Positions 1 to 5,548 of a stretch of DNA of 7,291 nt are shown here, piece by piece; position 1 is the stretch's first letter, and every line of letters begins with the position of its first letter. Source of the DNA: Rubrobacter sp. Its GTDB lineage: Bacteria; Actinomycetota; Rubrobacteria; Rubrobacterales; Rubrobacteraceae. The position numbers and the translations under genes are program-made. A model generated the notes under the pieces. It was not told the DNA's origin, searched no databases, and saw only the letters and a list, made by a program, of their open reading frames with translations. Location: assembly GCA_016781775.1 (NCBI GenBank), contig JADDPR010000544.1, forward strand, positions 1 to 7,291. Direction: 5' to 3'.

Positions 1-479
1 TCGCCTTCGCGGGGGTAGAGTTCCCGGCGTACCGCCTCTTCGTGGTCCTCGTGGGCTGCCTCGTCGCGGCGCTCCTGTGGTACTTCGAGACGAGGACGAG
101 GATCGGGGCGATCGTGCGCGCCGGGGTCGACGATAGGGAGATGGTCAGCGCCCTGGGCATAAACGTCACGCTGGTCTTCGCCGGGGTGTTCGCCTTCGGA
201 GCGGGGCTCGCTGCGTTCGGCGGTATTCTGGGCGGGCCTATTCTCGGGATGTATCCCGACCAGGGCTTCGACATCCTCGTGGTAGCCCTGATCGTGGTGG
301 TCCTCGGGGGCCTGGGGACCTGGAAGGGGGCGTTCGCCGGCGCCGTCCTCGTCGGGATGGTCGAGACGATGGGGAGGATCTACTTCCCCTCGCTCTCGTT
401 GGTGATCGTCTTCCTGCTCATGGCGGTGGTGCTCTTGATAAGGCCCTCGGGCCTCTTCGGAAGGAGCGTGGCGACGTGA
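1..479 (+). CDS. livH: Branched-chain amino-acid ABC transporter permease LivH, 3' part (5' end outside window)
   Basis: Inner-membrane permease that pairs with LivM to form the channel of a HAAT/Liv importer. The reading frame is open from the window edge (first full codon at base 3), so the GTG at 42 is internal and the gene is cut off upstream. About 158 residues remain of the roughly 290 usual for LivH. They are strongly hydrophobic, with about four membrane segments. The cytoplasmic EAA-like coupling loop is seen as RAGVDDREMVSALGI, which contacts the ATPases. It is followed by the glycine-rich stretches FGGILGGPILGMYPDQGFD and VVVLGGLGTWKGAFAGAVL, and the ending LIRPSGLFG, all typical of LivH C-termini. 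The stop overlaps the livM start by 4 bases (GTGA). Arginine is mostly AGG (6 of 8 visible). I am sure of the family; the exact substrate (Leu/Ile/Val, or another amino acid, amide or urea) cannot be read from the permease. Confidence 0.95.
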   Translation, partial: AFAGVEFPAYRLFVVLVGCLVAALLWYFETRTRIGAIVRAGVDDREMVSALGINVTLVFAGVFAFGAGLAAFGGILGGPILGMYPDQGFDILVVALIVVVLGGLGTWKGAFAGAVLVGMVETMGRIYFPSLSLVIVFLLMAVVLLIRPSGLFGRSVAT

Positions 480-1495
480 GGCGGCTCCTCGGCGGCGTCC
501 CCTGGCCCGGAATCCTGATCCTGGCGGTGCTCGTCTTCGCGCTGCCGGTCGTGCTCCCCCCGTTCGGCGTGAGCGTGGCGACGGAGATCTTTATCCTGGC
601 GATCTTCGCGGTGAGCCTCGGCCTGATCATAGGCTACGCGGGCCTCGTCTCCCTGGGCCACGCGGCGTTCTTCGGGGCGGGGGCCTACACGGTGGCCCTG
701 CTCGGGGAGCGGGTGGCGAACACCTACGCTCTCCTCGCCGCGGCGGTCCTCATAGGCGGCCTCCTCGCCCTCTTCTCAGGCGCGCTCTTCGTGCGCACGT
801 CCGGGGCTTACTTCCTCATGCTCACCCTTGCCTTCGCCCAGGTTCTCTTCGCGGTGGCCTTCGAGGCCAGGTCGGTAACCGGTGGCGGCGATGGCCTGAG
901 CGTCGCCGCGGTGCCGAACTTCGGTTTCGGCGAGGTGACGGGCGACTACGGCCTCTACTACATGATGGCGGCGTTCTTTCTGGGTTGTTACCTGCTCCTG
1001 AGGCTCTTCGTTGCATCGCCCGCCGGCAAGGCGGTGCGCGGCGTGATGGAGAACGAGTCCCGGATGAAGGCCTTGGGATTCAACACCCGCTCCTACAAGC
1101 TCCTCGCCTATGGGCTCTCCGGGGCGATCGCGAGCCTCGCGGGCGCGCTCTACGCCTACTTCAACTTCTTTGTCACCCCGGATTTGCTCGGCTGGGTCTT
1201 CTCCGGGCAGGCGCTAATCATGGTGATCGTGGGCGGGGCGGGGAGCCTCCTCGGACCCGCGATCGGGGCCGGGTTCTTCCTGCTCATGCAGGAGTACCTG
1301 AGCTCCTACACCGAGCGCTGGCAGCTCGTGATGGGCCTGATCTTCGTGGCCTTCGTCCTCGTCGGGCGCGGCGGGGTCTTCGACCTGCTCGCCCTGGCGT
1401 TTCGCAAGGTAATCCCCAGGCGCATCAGGCGGGAGTTCGGAGAGGATCCATCCCCGCCGGAACCCGTCACCACCCAGAAGGAGAAGGCGCTGTGA
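476..1495 (+). CDS. livM: Branched-chain amino-acid ABC transporter permease LivM
   Basis: Second membrane subunit of the Liv-type importer, 339 aa, normal family length. The GTG start at 476 lies in the livH stop (GTGA overlap), with AAGGAG at 461-466 nine bases ahead. About eight to nine hydrophobic segments are visible. The LivM hallmark GYAGLVSLGHAAFFGAGAY is at residues 53-71. The cytoplasmic coupling loop (residues about 186-212, containing MENESRMKALGFNTRSYK) is followed by LSGAIASLAGALYAYFN. The glycine-rich VIVGGAGSLLGPAIGAGFF is near residues 250-268. The tail after residue 308 is charged, with Arg/Lys followed by a Pro/Glu-rich end, and is cytoplasmic. It should act with LivH, LivG, LivF and an external solute-binding protein that is not in this window. 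No odd features apart from the GTG start, which is normal in this operon. Confidence 0.96.
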   Translation: MRRLLGGVPWPGILILAVLVFALPVVLPPFGVSVATEIFILAIFAVSLGLIIGYAGLVSLGHAAFFGAGAYTVALLGERVANTYALLAAAVLIGGLLALFSGALFVRTSGAYFLMLTLAFAQVLFAVAFEARSVTGGGDGLSVAAVPNFGFGEVTGDYGLYYMMAAFFLGCYLLLRLFVASPAGKAVRGVMENESRMKALGFNTRSYKLLAYGLSGAIASLAGALYAYFNFFVTPDLLGWVFSGQALIMVIVGGAGSLLGPAIGAGFFLLMQEYLSSYTERWQLVMGLIFVAFVLVGRGGVFDLLALAFRKVIPRRIRREFGEDPSPPEPVTTQKEKAL

Positions 1496-2247
1496 GCCCG
1501 CTCGCGGTCAGAAACCTGAACAAGTCCTTCAAGGCGCTCCAGGTCCTCAAGGACGTTTCCCTCGAAGTGCAGGACGAGGAGCGCCACGTCGTCATCGGCC
1601 CGAACGGCGCCGGCAAGACCACGCTCTTCAACTGCATCATGGGAACTATCCCCCTGACCTCCGGCGAGGTGCTGCTCGACGGCCGGAACGTTGGCACGCT
1701 CCCCACCCACGCCCGCGTCCCGTTGGGCATGTCGCGGACCTTTCAGAAGAACAACCTCTTCGAGAGCCTCACGGTCGAGGAGAACGTCCATCTTGCGATT
1801 GAGGCCCGAAAGCCGTACCGCTTCGGGCTCTTCAAGCCCCTCTCCTGGCGCGCGGACCTTTTGGAGGAGAGCGAGGAGTTGCTGAGGCGCTGGGACCTGT
1901 GGGGGCGCCGCGAGCGCAAGGTGCGGGAGCTTTCTTACGGCGAGCAGCGGCTGCTGGAGGTCTTGCTCGCGCTCGCCTCGAAGCCCCGCATGCTGCTCCT
2001 CGACGAGCCGACGAGCGGGATGTCCCCGGCGGAGACGGCGCAGACCATCGGGCTCATACAGGAGCTGCCCCGCTCGCTCACGCTCCTCGTCGTCGAGCAC
2101 GACATGGAGGTAGTCTTCGCGATAGCCGACAGGATCACGGTCCTCCACCACGGCGAGGTCTTCCTGAGCGGCCCCCCGGAAGAGGTACGAGGAGACGAGC
2201 GCGTCAGGGAGATCTACTTCGGCGGAGGCGCGAGACACGATGCTTGA
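1492..2247 (+). CDS. livG: Branched-chain amino-acid ABC transporter ATP-binding protein LivG
   Basis: One of the two ATPase subunits that power the Liv importer on the cytoplasmic face; 251 aa, usual length. I chose the GTG at 1492 because it overlaps the livM stop (GTGA), has AAGGAG at 1478-1483 eight bases ahead, and gives the standard N-terminus LAVRNLNKSF. The same frame is open further upstream but only as a shadow of livM. Motifs in order: Walker A GPNGAGKTT (36-44), Q-loop SRTFQKNNLF (Q85), signature LSYGE (147-151), Walker B MLLLDEP (167-173) and the switch histidine in VVEHDM (H203). The LSYGEQRLLEV form of the signature and the RTFQ segment are characteristic of LivG rather than LivF. 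The end overlaps livF by 8 bases, so translation is likely coupled through the operon. Confidence 0.96.
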   Translation: MSPLAVRNLNKSFKALQVLKDVSLEVQDEERHVVIGPNGAGKTTLFNCIMGTIPLTSGEVLLDGRNVGTLPTHARVPLGMSRTFQKNNLFESLTVEENVHLAIEARKPYRFGLFKPLSWRADLLEESEELLRRWDLWGRRERKVRELSYGEQRLLEVLLALASKPRMLLLDEPTSGMSPAETAQTIGLIQELPRSLTLLVVEHDMEVVFAIADRITVLHHGEVFLSGPPEEVRGDERVREIYFGGGARHDA

Positions 2248-2953
2248 GCTTAGGGACGTCAACACCTACTACGGCACGAGCCACGTCCTGCAGGGCGTCT
2301 CCTTCGAGGTCCCCGAGGGCCGATGCACGGCGCTCCTCGGCCGCAACGGCGCCGGCAAAACGACGACCATACACTCCGTGGCCGGGCTGACCCCGCCGCG
2401 CGGCGGCAGCATATCGTTCAAGGGCAGGGAGGTCTCGGGGCTGCCGCCTCACAAAATCTCCAAGCTCGGGATCGGCCTCGTCCCCCAGGGGCGGCGCATC
2501 TTCCCGTCCCTGACGATCCGGGAGAACCTCACCATGCCCGCCAGGGGCGGGACGAACGGCTCCAACGGGCGCGGAAGCTCATGGACCTTGAGGGATGTCT
2601 ACGAGCTCTTCCCCGTCCTCGAAGAACGCGAGGGGAACATGGGGAACCAGCTCTCTGGTGGCCAGCAGCAGATGCTCGCCATCGGACGGGCGCTCATGAC
2701 CAACCCCGAGTTCGTCCTTATGGACGAGCCCTCCGAGGGCCTGGCTCCGGTCATCATCGACCAGGTCGGGGACATCGTCCTCAAGCTGAAGGAGATGGGC
2801 CTCTCCATCCTGCTCGTCGAGCAGCACGTCTCCCTCGCCTGCCGGGCCGCGGACGAGGTTCTGGTTATGAACAAGGGCCGGATCGTCTGGCGCGGCAAGC
2901 CGGACGAACTGCTCGCCAACGAGTCCGTGCAGCACGAGTACCTGGGCGTGTAA
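2240..2953 (+). CDS. livF: Branched-chain amino-acid ABC transporter ATP-binding protein LivF
   Basis: Second ATPase of the Liv importer, 237 aa, usual length. The ATG at 2240 overlaps the livG end by 8 bases; GGAGG at 2224-2228 lies 11 bases ahead. Motifs: Walker A GRNGAGKTT (34-42), Q-loop VPQGRRIFPSLTIRENL (Q83; the GRRIFP form is a LivF trait), signature LSGGQ (138-142), Walker B FVLMDEP (158-164) and switch histidine LVEQHV (H196). The C-terminal HEYLGV is the usual LivF ending. A short Gly/Ser/Asn-rich insert (residues about 102-114) sits in the helical domain before YELFPVL. It looks like a flexible loop and should not affect catalysis. This is the last gene of the + strand operon; the next gene is convergent. 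Confidence 0.96.
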   Translation: MLELRDVNTYYGTSHVLQGVSFEVPEGRCTALLGRNGAGKTTTIHSVAGLTPPRGGSISFKGREVSGLPPHKISKLGIGLVPQGRRIFPSLTIRENLTMPARGGTNGSNGRGSSWTLRDVYELFPVLEEREGNMGNQLSGGQQQMLAIGRALMTNPEFVLMDEPSEGLAPVIIDQVGDIVLKLKEMGLSILLVEQHVSLACRAADEVLVMNKGRIVWRGKPDELLANESVQHEYLGV

Positions 2954-2977
2954 GCCCGCGAGGTCCCGCTAGCGGGC
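2954..2977. terminator. Possible bidirectional terminator hairpin between convergent livF and the dehydrogenase
   Basis: GCCCGC (2954-2959) can pair with GCGGGC (2972-2977) across a 12-nt loop. Nested in it is the perfect 12-bp palindrome CCCGCTAGCGGG (2965-2976), which contains the TAG stop of the minus-strand gene. It lies exactly at the convergent junction, so it could serve both strands. There is no T-run on either side, so this is not a classical Rho-independent terminator, and GC-rich DNA makes short stems common. Confidence 0.3.
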
Positions 2978-4117
2978 GGTCTCTCCACCGGAGGCGGCCC
3001 GCTCCCTCAAGAGCGGCGCGGCGAGGTAGGCGTCGCCGTGGGCCTCCCTCATCGAGTCCAGCTTGCGGACGATGGTCTCCGCCCCGAGCTCCTCGGCCCA
3101 CTCGAACGGTCCCTTGGGGTAGTTCGCCCCCAGCTTCATGGCCTGGTCTATGTCCTCGGCGGTCGCGACGCCCTCGGAGAAGGTCAGGAAGGCCTCGTTG
3201 ACGATGCAGGAGATCACGCGCAGGGCGATCTCCCCGGTGTCCTCGGTCCCCTGCCCCGTCTCTCCCTGCCCCTCACCACCGTAGTCGTAGAAGCCGCGCC
3301 CGCTCTTTCTGCCGAGGGTCCCGGCTTCGACCATCGAGCGCTGGAGGAAGGAGGGCCGAAACCTCGGCGCGTAGTAGTACCGCTCGAAGAGCGACTCCGA
3401 GACGGCGAGGTTGACGTCCATGCCTATAAGGTCGGCGAGCTCCAGGGGGCCCATCCGGAACCCCGCGCCGCGAAGCGCCACGTCGACCTCCCCGGGCTTC
3501 CCACCGGCCTCGACCATCCTCAACGCCTCGAGGTAGAAGGGCCGGGCGACGCGGTTCACGACGAATCCCGGCGTGTCGGAGACCCGGATCGGGGTCTTGC
3601 CCAGCCCCTCGGCGACCTCTTCGGTGCGGCACACCGCCTCGGGTGCGGTAGATGGCCCGGTGACGACCTCGACGAGCTTCATCGCCGGCACCGGGTTGAA
3701 GAAGTGCATGCCCACCACGCGTTCGGGGTGGGTCGCGCCGGCCGCGATACCGGCGACCGAGAGCGAGGAGGTGTTGGAAGCGAGTACCGCGTCGGCGCCG
3801 ACCACGCCTTCGAGATCCGCGAAGACCTTCTTCTTGAGATCCAGATCCTCGACCACGGCCTCGACGATCAGGGGAGCGTCGGCGAGGTCTTTCAGGGAGG
3901 TCGTCATCGAGATGCGGTTCAGGGTCTCACCCCGCTCGTCCTCGGAGATCCGGCCCTTCTTTACCCGCCGGTCGAGATCCTTCTCGACCGTCCGCCGCCC
4001 CCGGTCGAGAGCGTCCTTCCCGACGTCCAGCACCACGACCGACATGCCCGCGAGGGCCGCGCTCTCCGCGATCCCCGCGCCCATGGTACCCGCCCCCACC
4101 ACACCAACATCCGCCAT
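2969..4117 (-). CDS. NAD-dependent 3-hydroxyacyl-CoA (3-hydroxybutyryl-CoA) dehydrogenase
   Basis: Soluble enzyme oxidising (S)-3-hydroxyacyl-CoA to 3-oxoacyl-CoA with NAD+, a beta-oxidation-type step also used in amino-acid, butanoate and phenylacetate catabolism. Length is 382 aa. I chose the ATG at 4117, not the in-frame start 13 codons upstream, because GGAGG lies 5 bases ahead and the protein then begins with MADVGVVGAGTMGAGIA, the family's N-terminus. The Rossmann domain (about 1-183) has GAGTMG at 8-13 and ASNTSSLS at 113-120. Catalytic residues match the known set by spacing: S117, H138 (in GMHFFNP), E150 (in MKLVE) and N188 (in DTPGFVVNR). The first 3HCDH C-domain (about 184-279) ends in GRKSGRGFYDY. 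After a Gly/Glu/Thr-rich linker (280-296) comes a second, shorter C-domain with KLGANYPKGPFEW. The duplicated C-domain explains the length, about 100 residues beyond the roughly 280-aa single-domain Hbd. It could be called hbd, fadB2 or paaH; chain-length preference cannot be read. Confidence 0.95.
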   Translation of the reverse strand: MADVGVVGAGTMGAGIAESAALAGMSVVVLDVGKDALDRGRRTVEKDLDRRVKKGRISEDERGETLNRISMTTSLKDLADAPLIVEAVVEDLDLKKKVFADLEGVVGADAVLASNTSSLSVAGIAAGATHPERVVGMHFFNPVPAMKLVEVVTGPSTAPEAVCRTEEVAEGLGKTPIRVSDTPGFVVNRVARPFYLEALRMVEAGGKPGEVDVALRGAGFRMGPLELADLIGMDVNLAVSESLFERYYYAPRFRPSFLQRSMVEAGTLGRKSGRGFYDYGGEGQGETGQGTEDTGEIALRVISCIVNEAFLTFSEGVATAEDIDQAMKLGANYPKGPFEWAEELGAETIVRKLDSMREAHGDAYLAAPLLRERAASGGETAR

Positions 4118-4167
4118 CCGGACCTCCAACCTCGGTGTGCGCTTCTCGCGACCCACTCGACAACCTG

Positions 4168-4195
4168 ATTGTATGGACGGTCAAATTGTAGACAA
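4168..4195 (-). promoter_or_regulatory. Candidate sigma-70-type promoter for the 3-hydroxyacyl-CoA dehydrogenase gene
   Basis: On the minus strand, TTGTCT (4195-4190, 4/6 match to the -35 consensus) is followed after 16 nt by TACAAT (4173-4168, 5/6 match to the -10). Transcription would begin near 4161, giving a leader of about 45 nt to the ATG at 4117, which includes the GGAGG ribosome-binding site. The stretch is AT-richer than its surroundings. TACAAT occurs a second time at 4190-4185, 17 bp away in the same orientation, and TTGACC lies between the copies, so a regulator site could overlap the promoter. Confidence 0.5.
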
Positions 4196-4290
4196 AGACG
4201 CCCGTTGCCGTACGCAAGGATTCGCGAAGGGCGCGAGGGCCGCAACGCGCCACGGCTTCGTCTCTCCGACGGTAGGCACAGGATCACGGC

Positions 4291-4335
4291 ACCTCCGAAT
4301 TCGCGAGGTTTGGGGAGTTCGACCTGTACGGAGGT
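4291..4335 (+). promoter_or_regulatory. Inverted repeat that could hide a Shine-Dalgarno sequence
   Basis: ACCTCCG (4291-4297) is the exact complement of CGGAGGT (4329-4335), with 31 nt between. The right arm is a perfect Shine-Dalgarno sequence lying 3 nt before an ATG at 4338 and 6 nt before a TTG at 4341, which open an 11-codon frame ending in TAG at 4371-4373. In plus-strand RNA the left arm could base-pair with this site. Whether RNA is made across this stretch is unknown. Confidence 0.25.
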
Positions 4336-4368
4336 AGATGTTGAAAACCCGTACTTTTGTCCGGTGTG

Positions 4369-4393
4369 TATAGCTCGTATCCTTGCGAGTATA
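4369..4393. repeat. Imperfect inverted repeat, possible operator
   Basis: TATAGCTCG (4369-4377) mirrors CGAGTATA (4386-4393) across an 8-nt centre, allowing for one unpaired G in the left arm. The same segment carries GTATAG as a direct repeat at 4368-4373 and 4389-4394, 21 bp apart, which is two helical turns. It lies just before the RBS and ATG of the small ORF, in the AT-rich part of the gap, where a dimeric repressor site would be expected. Confidence 0.3.
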
Positions 4394-4413
4394 GAGGCAG
4401 GGAAACTATCAAC

Positions 4414-4420
4414 AGAGGAG
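4414..4420 (+). promoter_or_regulatory. Strong ribosome-binding site for the small ORF
   Basis: AGAGGAG lies 7 nt before the ATG at 4428, close to ideal spacing. It is clearly better than anything in front of the downstream ATPase start, and is the main reason to take the small ORF seriously. Confidence 0.45.
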
Positions 4421-4427
4421 CCTGCAT

Positions 4428-4619
4428 ATGCACTCAGCACATCGCGCTACGCCGCCGACCTTCAGCGAGAGCGGGGACGGGACGAACGACGAGCGGCCAA
4501 CGATGGACGCTCGCGGGGTGCTCAGCTGGGCGCAGGTTAAGAAGGGGACGAGCGGGGACGGCCTCGAACAGCGAGGCGGACCGACCACAGCGCAAGATAT
4601 CGCCGGACCGGGTGCCTGA
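4428..4619 (+). CDS. Possible small hydrophilic protein or leader ORF upstream of the ABC-2 transporter
   Basis: A 63-codon frame from ATG 4428 to TGA 4617-4619, with a strong RBS 7 nt ahead. I do not recognise the product. It is hydrophilic, rich in Gly, Asp, Glu, Thr and Pro, with no signal peptide, membrane segment or cysteine, and is probably disordered. SGDG occurs twice in it (from a 12-bp direct repeat, 27 codons apart). About three quarters of third positions are G or C, below the neighbouring genes but above the surrounding gap. The stop is 2 nt before the TTG start of the YadG-like ATPase, which itself lacks a good RBS, so the frame may deliver ribosomes to it by coupled re-initiation. 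It could instead be untranslated leader. Confidence 0.4.
   Translation: MHSAHRATPPTFSESGDGTNDERPTMDARGVLSWAQVKKGTSGDGLEQRGGPTTAQDIAGPGA
4469..4561 (+). repeat. 12-bp direct repeat pair inside the small ORF
   Basis: GAGCGGGGACGG occurs at 4469-4480 and again at 4550-4561. The copies are 81 bp apart, a multiple of three, so both encode SGDG in the small ORF. The following residues are loosely similar (TNDERPT and LEQRGGPT), which may reflect an old internal duplication or chance in GC-rich DNA. Confidence 0.5.
4561..4577 (+). other. Short hairpin shortly before the ATPase start
   Basis: GCCTCG (4561-4566) pairs perfectly with CGAGGC (4572-4577) around the 5-nt loop AACAG. It sits about 45 nt before the TTG start of the ATPase, with no T-run after it. 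It might slow ribosomes or polymerase, but six-base stems are frequent at this GC content. Confidence 0.25.
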
Positions 4620-4621
4620 CC

Positions 4622-5548
4622 TTGGATCCCATCGTCTCCGTCACCAATCTTGCCAAGACCTACGCGTCCGGCTTTCGGGCGCTCGAGAAGATAAATCTGG
4701 AGATCTACCACGGGGAGATCTTCGCCCTTCTGGGGCCGAACGGGGCCGGTAAGTCGACGTTGATCAACATAATCTGCGGGATCGTGAGCCCGACCGAAGG
4801 CGTCATCCTCGCCGGCGGGCACGACATCATCTCCGAGTACCGCGCGGCCCGGTCCATGATCGGGCTCGTCCCGCAGGAGCTCACGACCGACGCGTTCGAG
4901 ACCGTCTGGGCCACCGTCAGCTTCAGCCGCGGGCTGTTCGGAAAAGGGGCCAACCCCGACTACATCGAGAAGGTGCTCCGGGACCTCTCCTTGTGGGACA
5001 AGAAGGACAGCAAGATCATCACCCTCTCCGGCGGCATGAAGCGCCGGGTCATGATCGCCAAGGCCCTGTCGCACGAGCCCAAGATCCTGTTTCTCGACGA
5101 GCCCACAGCGGGCGTCGACGTCGAGCTGAGAAGGGACATGTGGCAGATGGTACGCTCGCTGCGCGAAGACGGCGTCACCATCATCCTGACCACCCACTAC
5201 ATCGACGAGGCCGAAGAGATGGCCGACCGGATCGGGGTGATAAGCCACGGCGAGATTATCCTGGTCGAAGAGAAAGCCGAGCTCATGCGCACGCTCGGCA
5301 AAAAGCAACTGACGCTGCAGCTCGACGGCAAGCTCGATGGGGTACCGAGCGGTCTCGCCGGCTACGGGCTGGACTTGGCCGCAGAGGGTACCGAGCTGAT
5401 CTACACGTACCAGACGCAAAACGAGCGCACGGGCATCACCGCCCTGCTCGCGGACCTCAACGCGGCGGGCATCGGGTTCAAGGACCTCCAGACAAAGCAG
5501 AGCTCGCTGGAGGAGATCTTCGTCGATCTAGTAAAGGAGAGCCGGTGA
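4622..5548 (+). CDS. ABC-2 type transporter ATP-binding protein, YadG-like
   Basis: Cytoplasmic ATPase of an ABC-2 transporter, 308 aa, the same length as E. coli YadG as I remember it. The TTG at 4622 is the first possible start in the frame and places the ATPase fold directly at the N-terminus (PIVSVTNLAKTYASG); its RBS is weak (GGGTG at 4610-4614). Motifs: Walker A GPNGAGKST (38-46), Q-loop VPQELTTDAFETV (Q85), signature LSGGM (135-139) running into KRRVMIAKAL, Walker B ILFLDEPTAGVDVELRRDMW (155-174) and switch histidine LTTHYIDEAEEM (H192). Residues about 220-308 form the usual C-terminal regulatory region, ending in SLEEIFVDLVKE. LSGGMKRR and ELRRDMW are typical of the YadG/CcmA-like exporter group. 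It is coupled to the permease by a GTGA overlap. The substrate is unknown even for the E. coli pair. Arginine is almost never AGG, unlike in livH/livM. Confidence 0.93.
   Translation: MDPIVSVTNLAKTYASGFRALEKINLEIYHGEIFALLGPNGAGKSTLINIICGIVSPTEGVILAGGHDIISEYRAARSMIGLVPQELTTDAFETVWATVSFSRGLFGKGANPDYIEKVLRDLSLWDKKDSKIITLSGGMKRRVMIAKALSHEPKILFLDEPTAGVDVELRRDMWQMVRSLREDGVTIILTTHYIDEAEEMADRIGVISHGEIILVEEKAELMRTLGKKQLTLQLDGKLDGVPSGLAGYGLDLAAEGTELIYTYQTQNERTGITALLADLNAAGIGFKDLQTKQSSLEEIFVDLVKESR
5533..5539 (+). promoter_or_regulatory. Ribosome-binding site deciding the permease start
   Basis: AAAGGAG lies 5 nt ahead of the GTG at 5545, inside the last codons of the ATPase gene. It fixes the permease start although the same frame is open for a further 550 bases upstream as a shadow of the ATPase gene. 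Confidence 0.75.

Larger units (their letters stand above)
4196..4427. other. Non-coding control region between the dehydrogenase promoter and the small ORF
   Basis: I see no convincing long gene here. The composition is more AT-rich than the flanking genes, notably at about 4335-4412. Contents include TTCGCGAA (4221-4228), with ATTCGCGA repeated at 4299-4306, and an inverted repeat ACCTCCG/CGGAGGT (4291-4297, 4329-4335). A -35-like TTGAAA (4341-4346) is also present, with TATA-like hexamers around 4369-4393, but none has ideal spacing; TTGCGA (4383-4388) and TATCAA (4407-4412) are 18 bp apart. The plus-strand promoter for the downstream transporter should lie here, but I cannot fix it. Confidence 0.45.

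Noticed and set aside
1306..2265. A 319-codon minus-strand frame over the end of livM and livG
   Set aside because: Charged, low-complexity translation opposite an intact LivG ATPase with all motifs; no RBS or promoter of its own.
4118..4156. A 13-codon N-terminal extension of the dehydrogenase to the start at 4156
   Set aside because: The inner ATG at 4117 has GGAGG at good spacing and gives the family N-terminus directly before the Rossmann motif; the extension is charged and unconserved in style.
3038..4168. A 376-codon plus-strand open frame lying entirely across the dehydrogenase gene
   Set aside because: Its translation is rich in Arg, Gly, His, Asp and Leu with no recognisable domain, while the opposite strand encodes a full dehydrogenase with all catalytic residues. 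It is a shadow frame caused by high GC.
4383..4412. TTGCGA and TATCAA, 18 bp apart, as the plus-strand promoter
   Set aside because: Each matches consensus at only 4 of 6 positions, and transcription would start within or just after the AGAGGAG RBS at 4414-4420, removing it from the mRNA.
4196..4621. A known riboswitch or structured RNA in the long leader
   Set aside because: I could not match any known riboswitch core; only short isolated stems were found, common at this GC content.
4409..5419. A 336-codon minus-strand frame opposite the YadG-like ATPase
   Set aside because: No domain is recognisable and it is fully covered by the ATPase gene, which has all ABC motifs.
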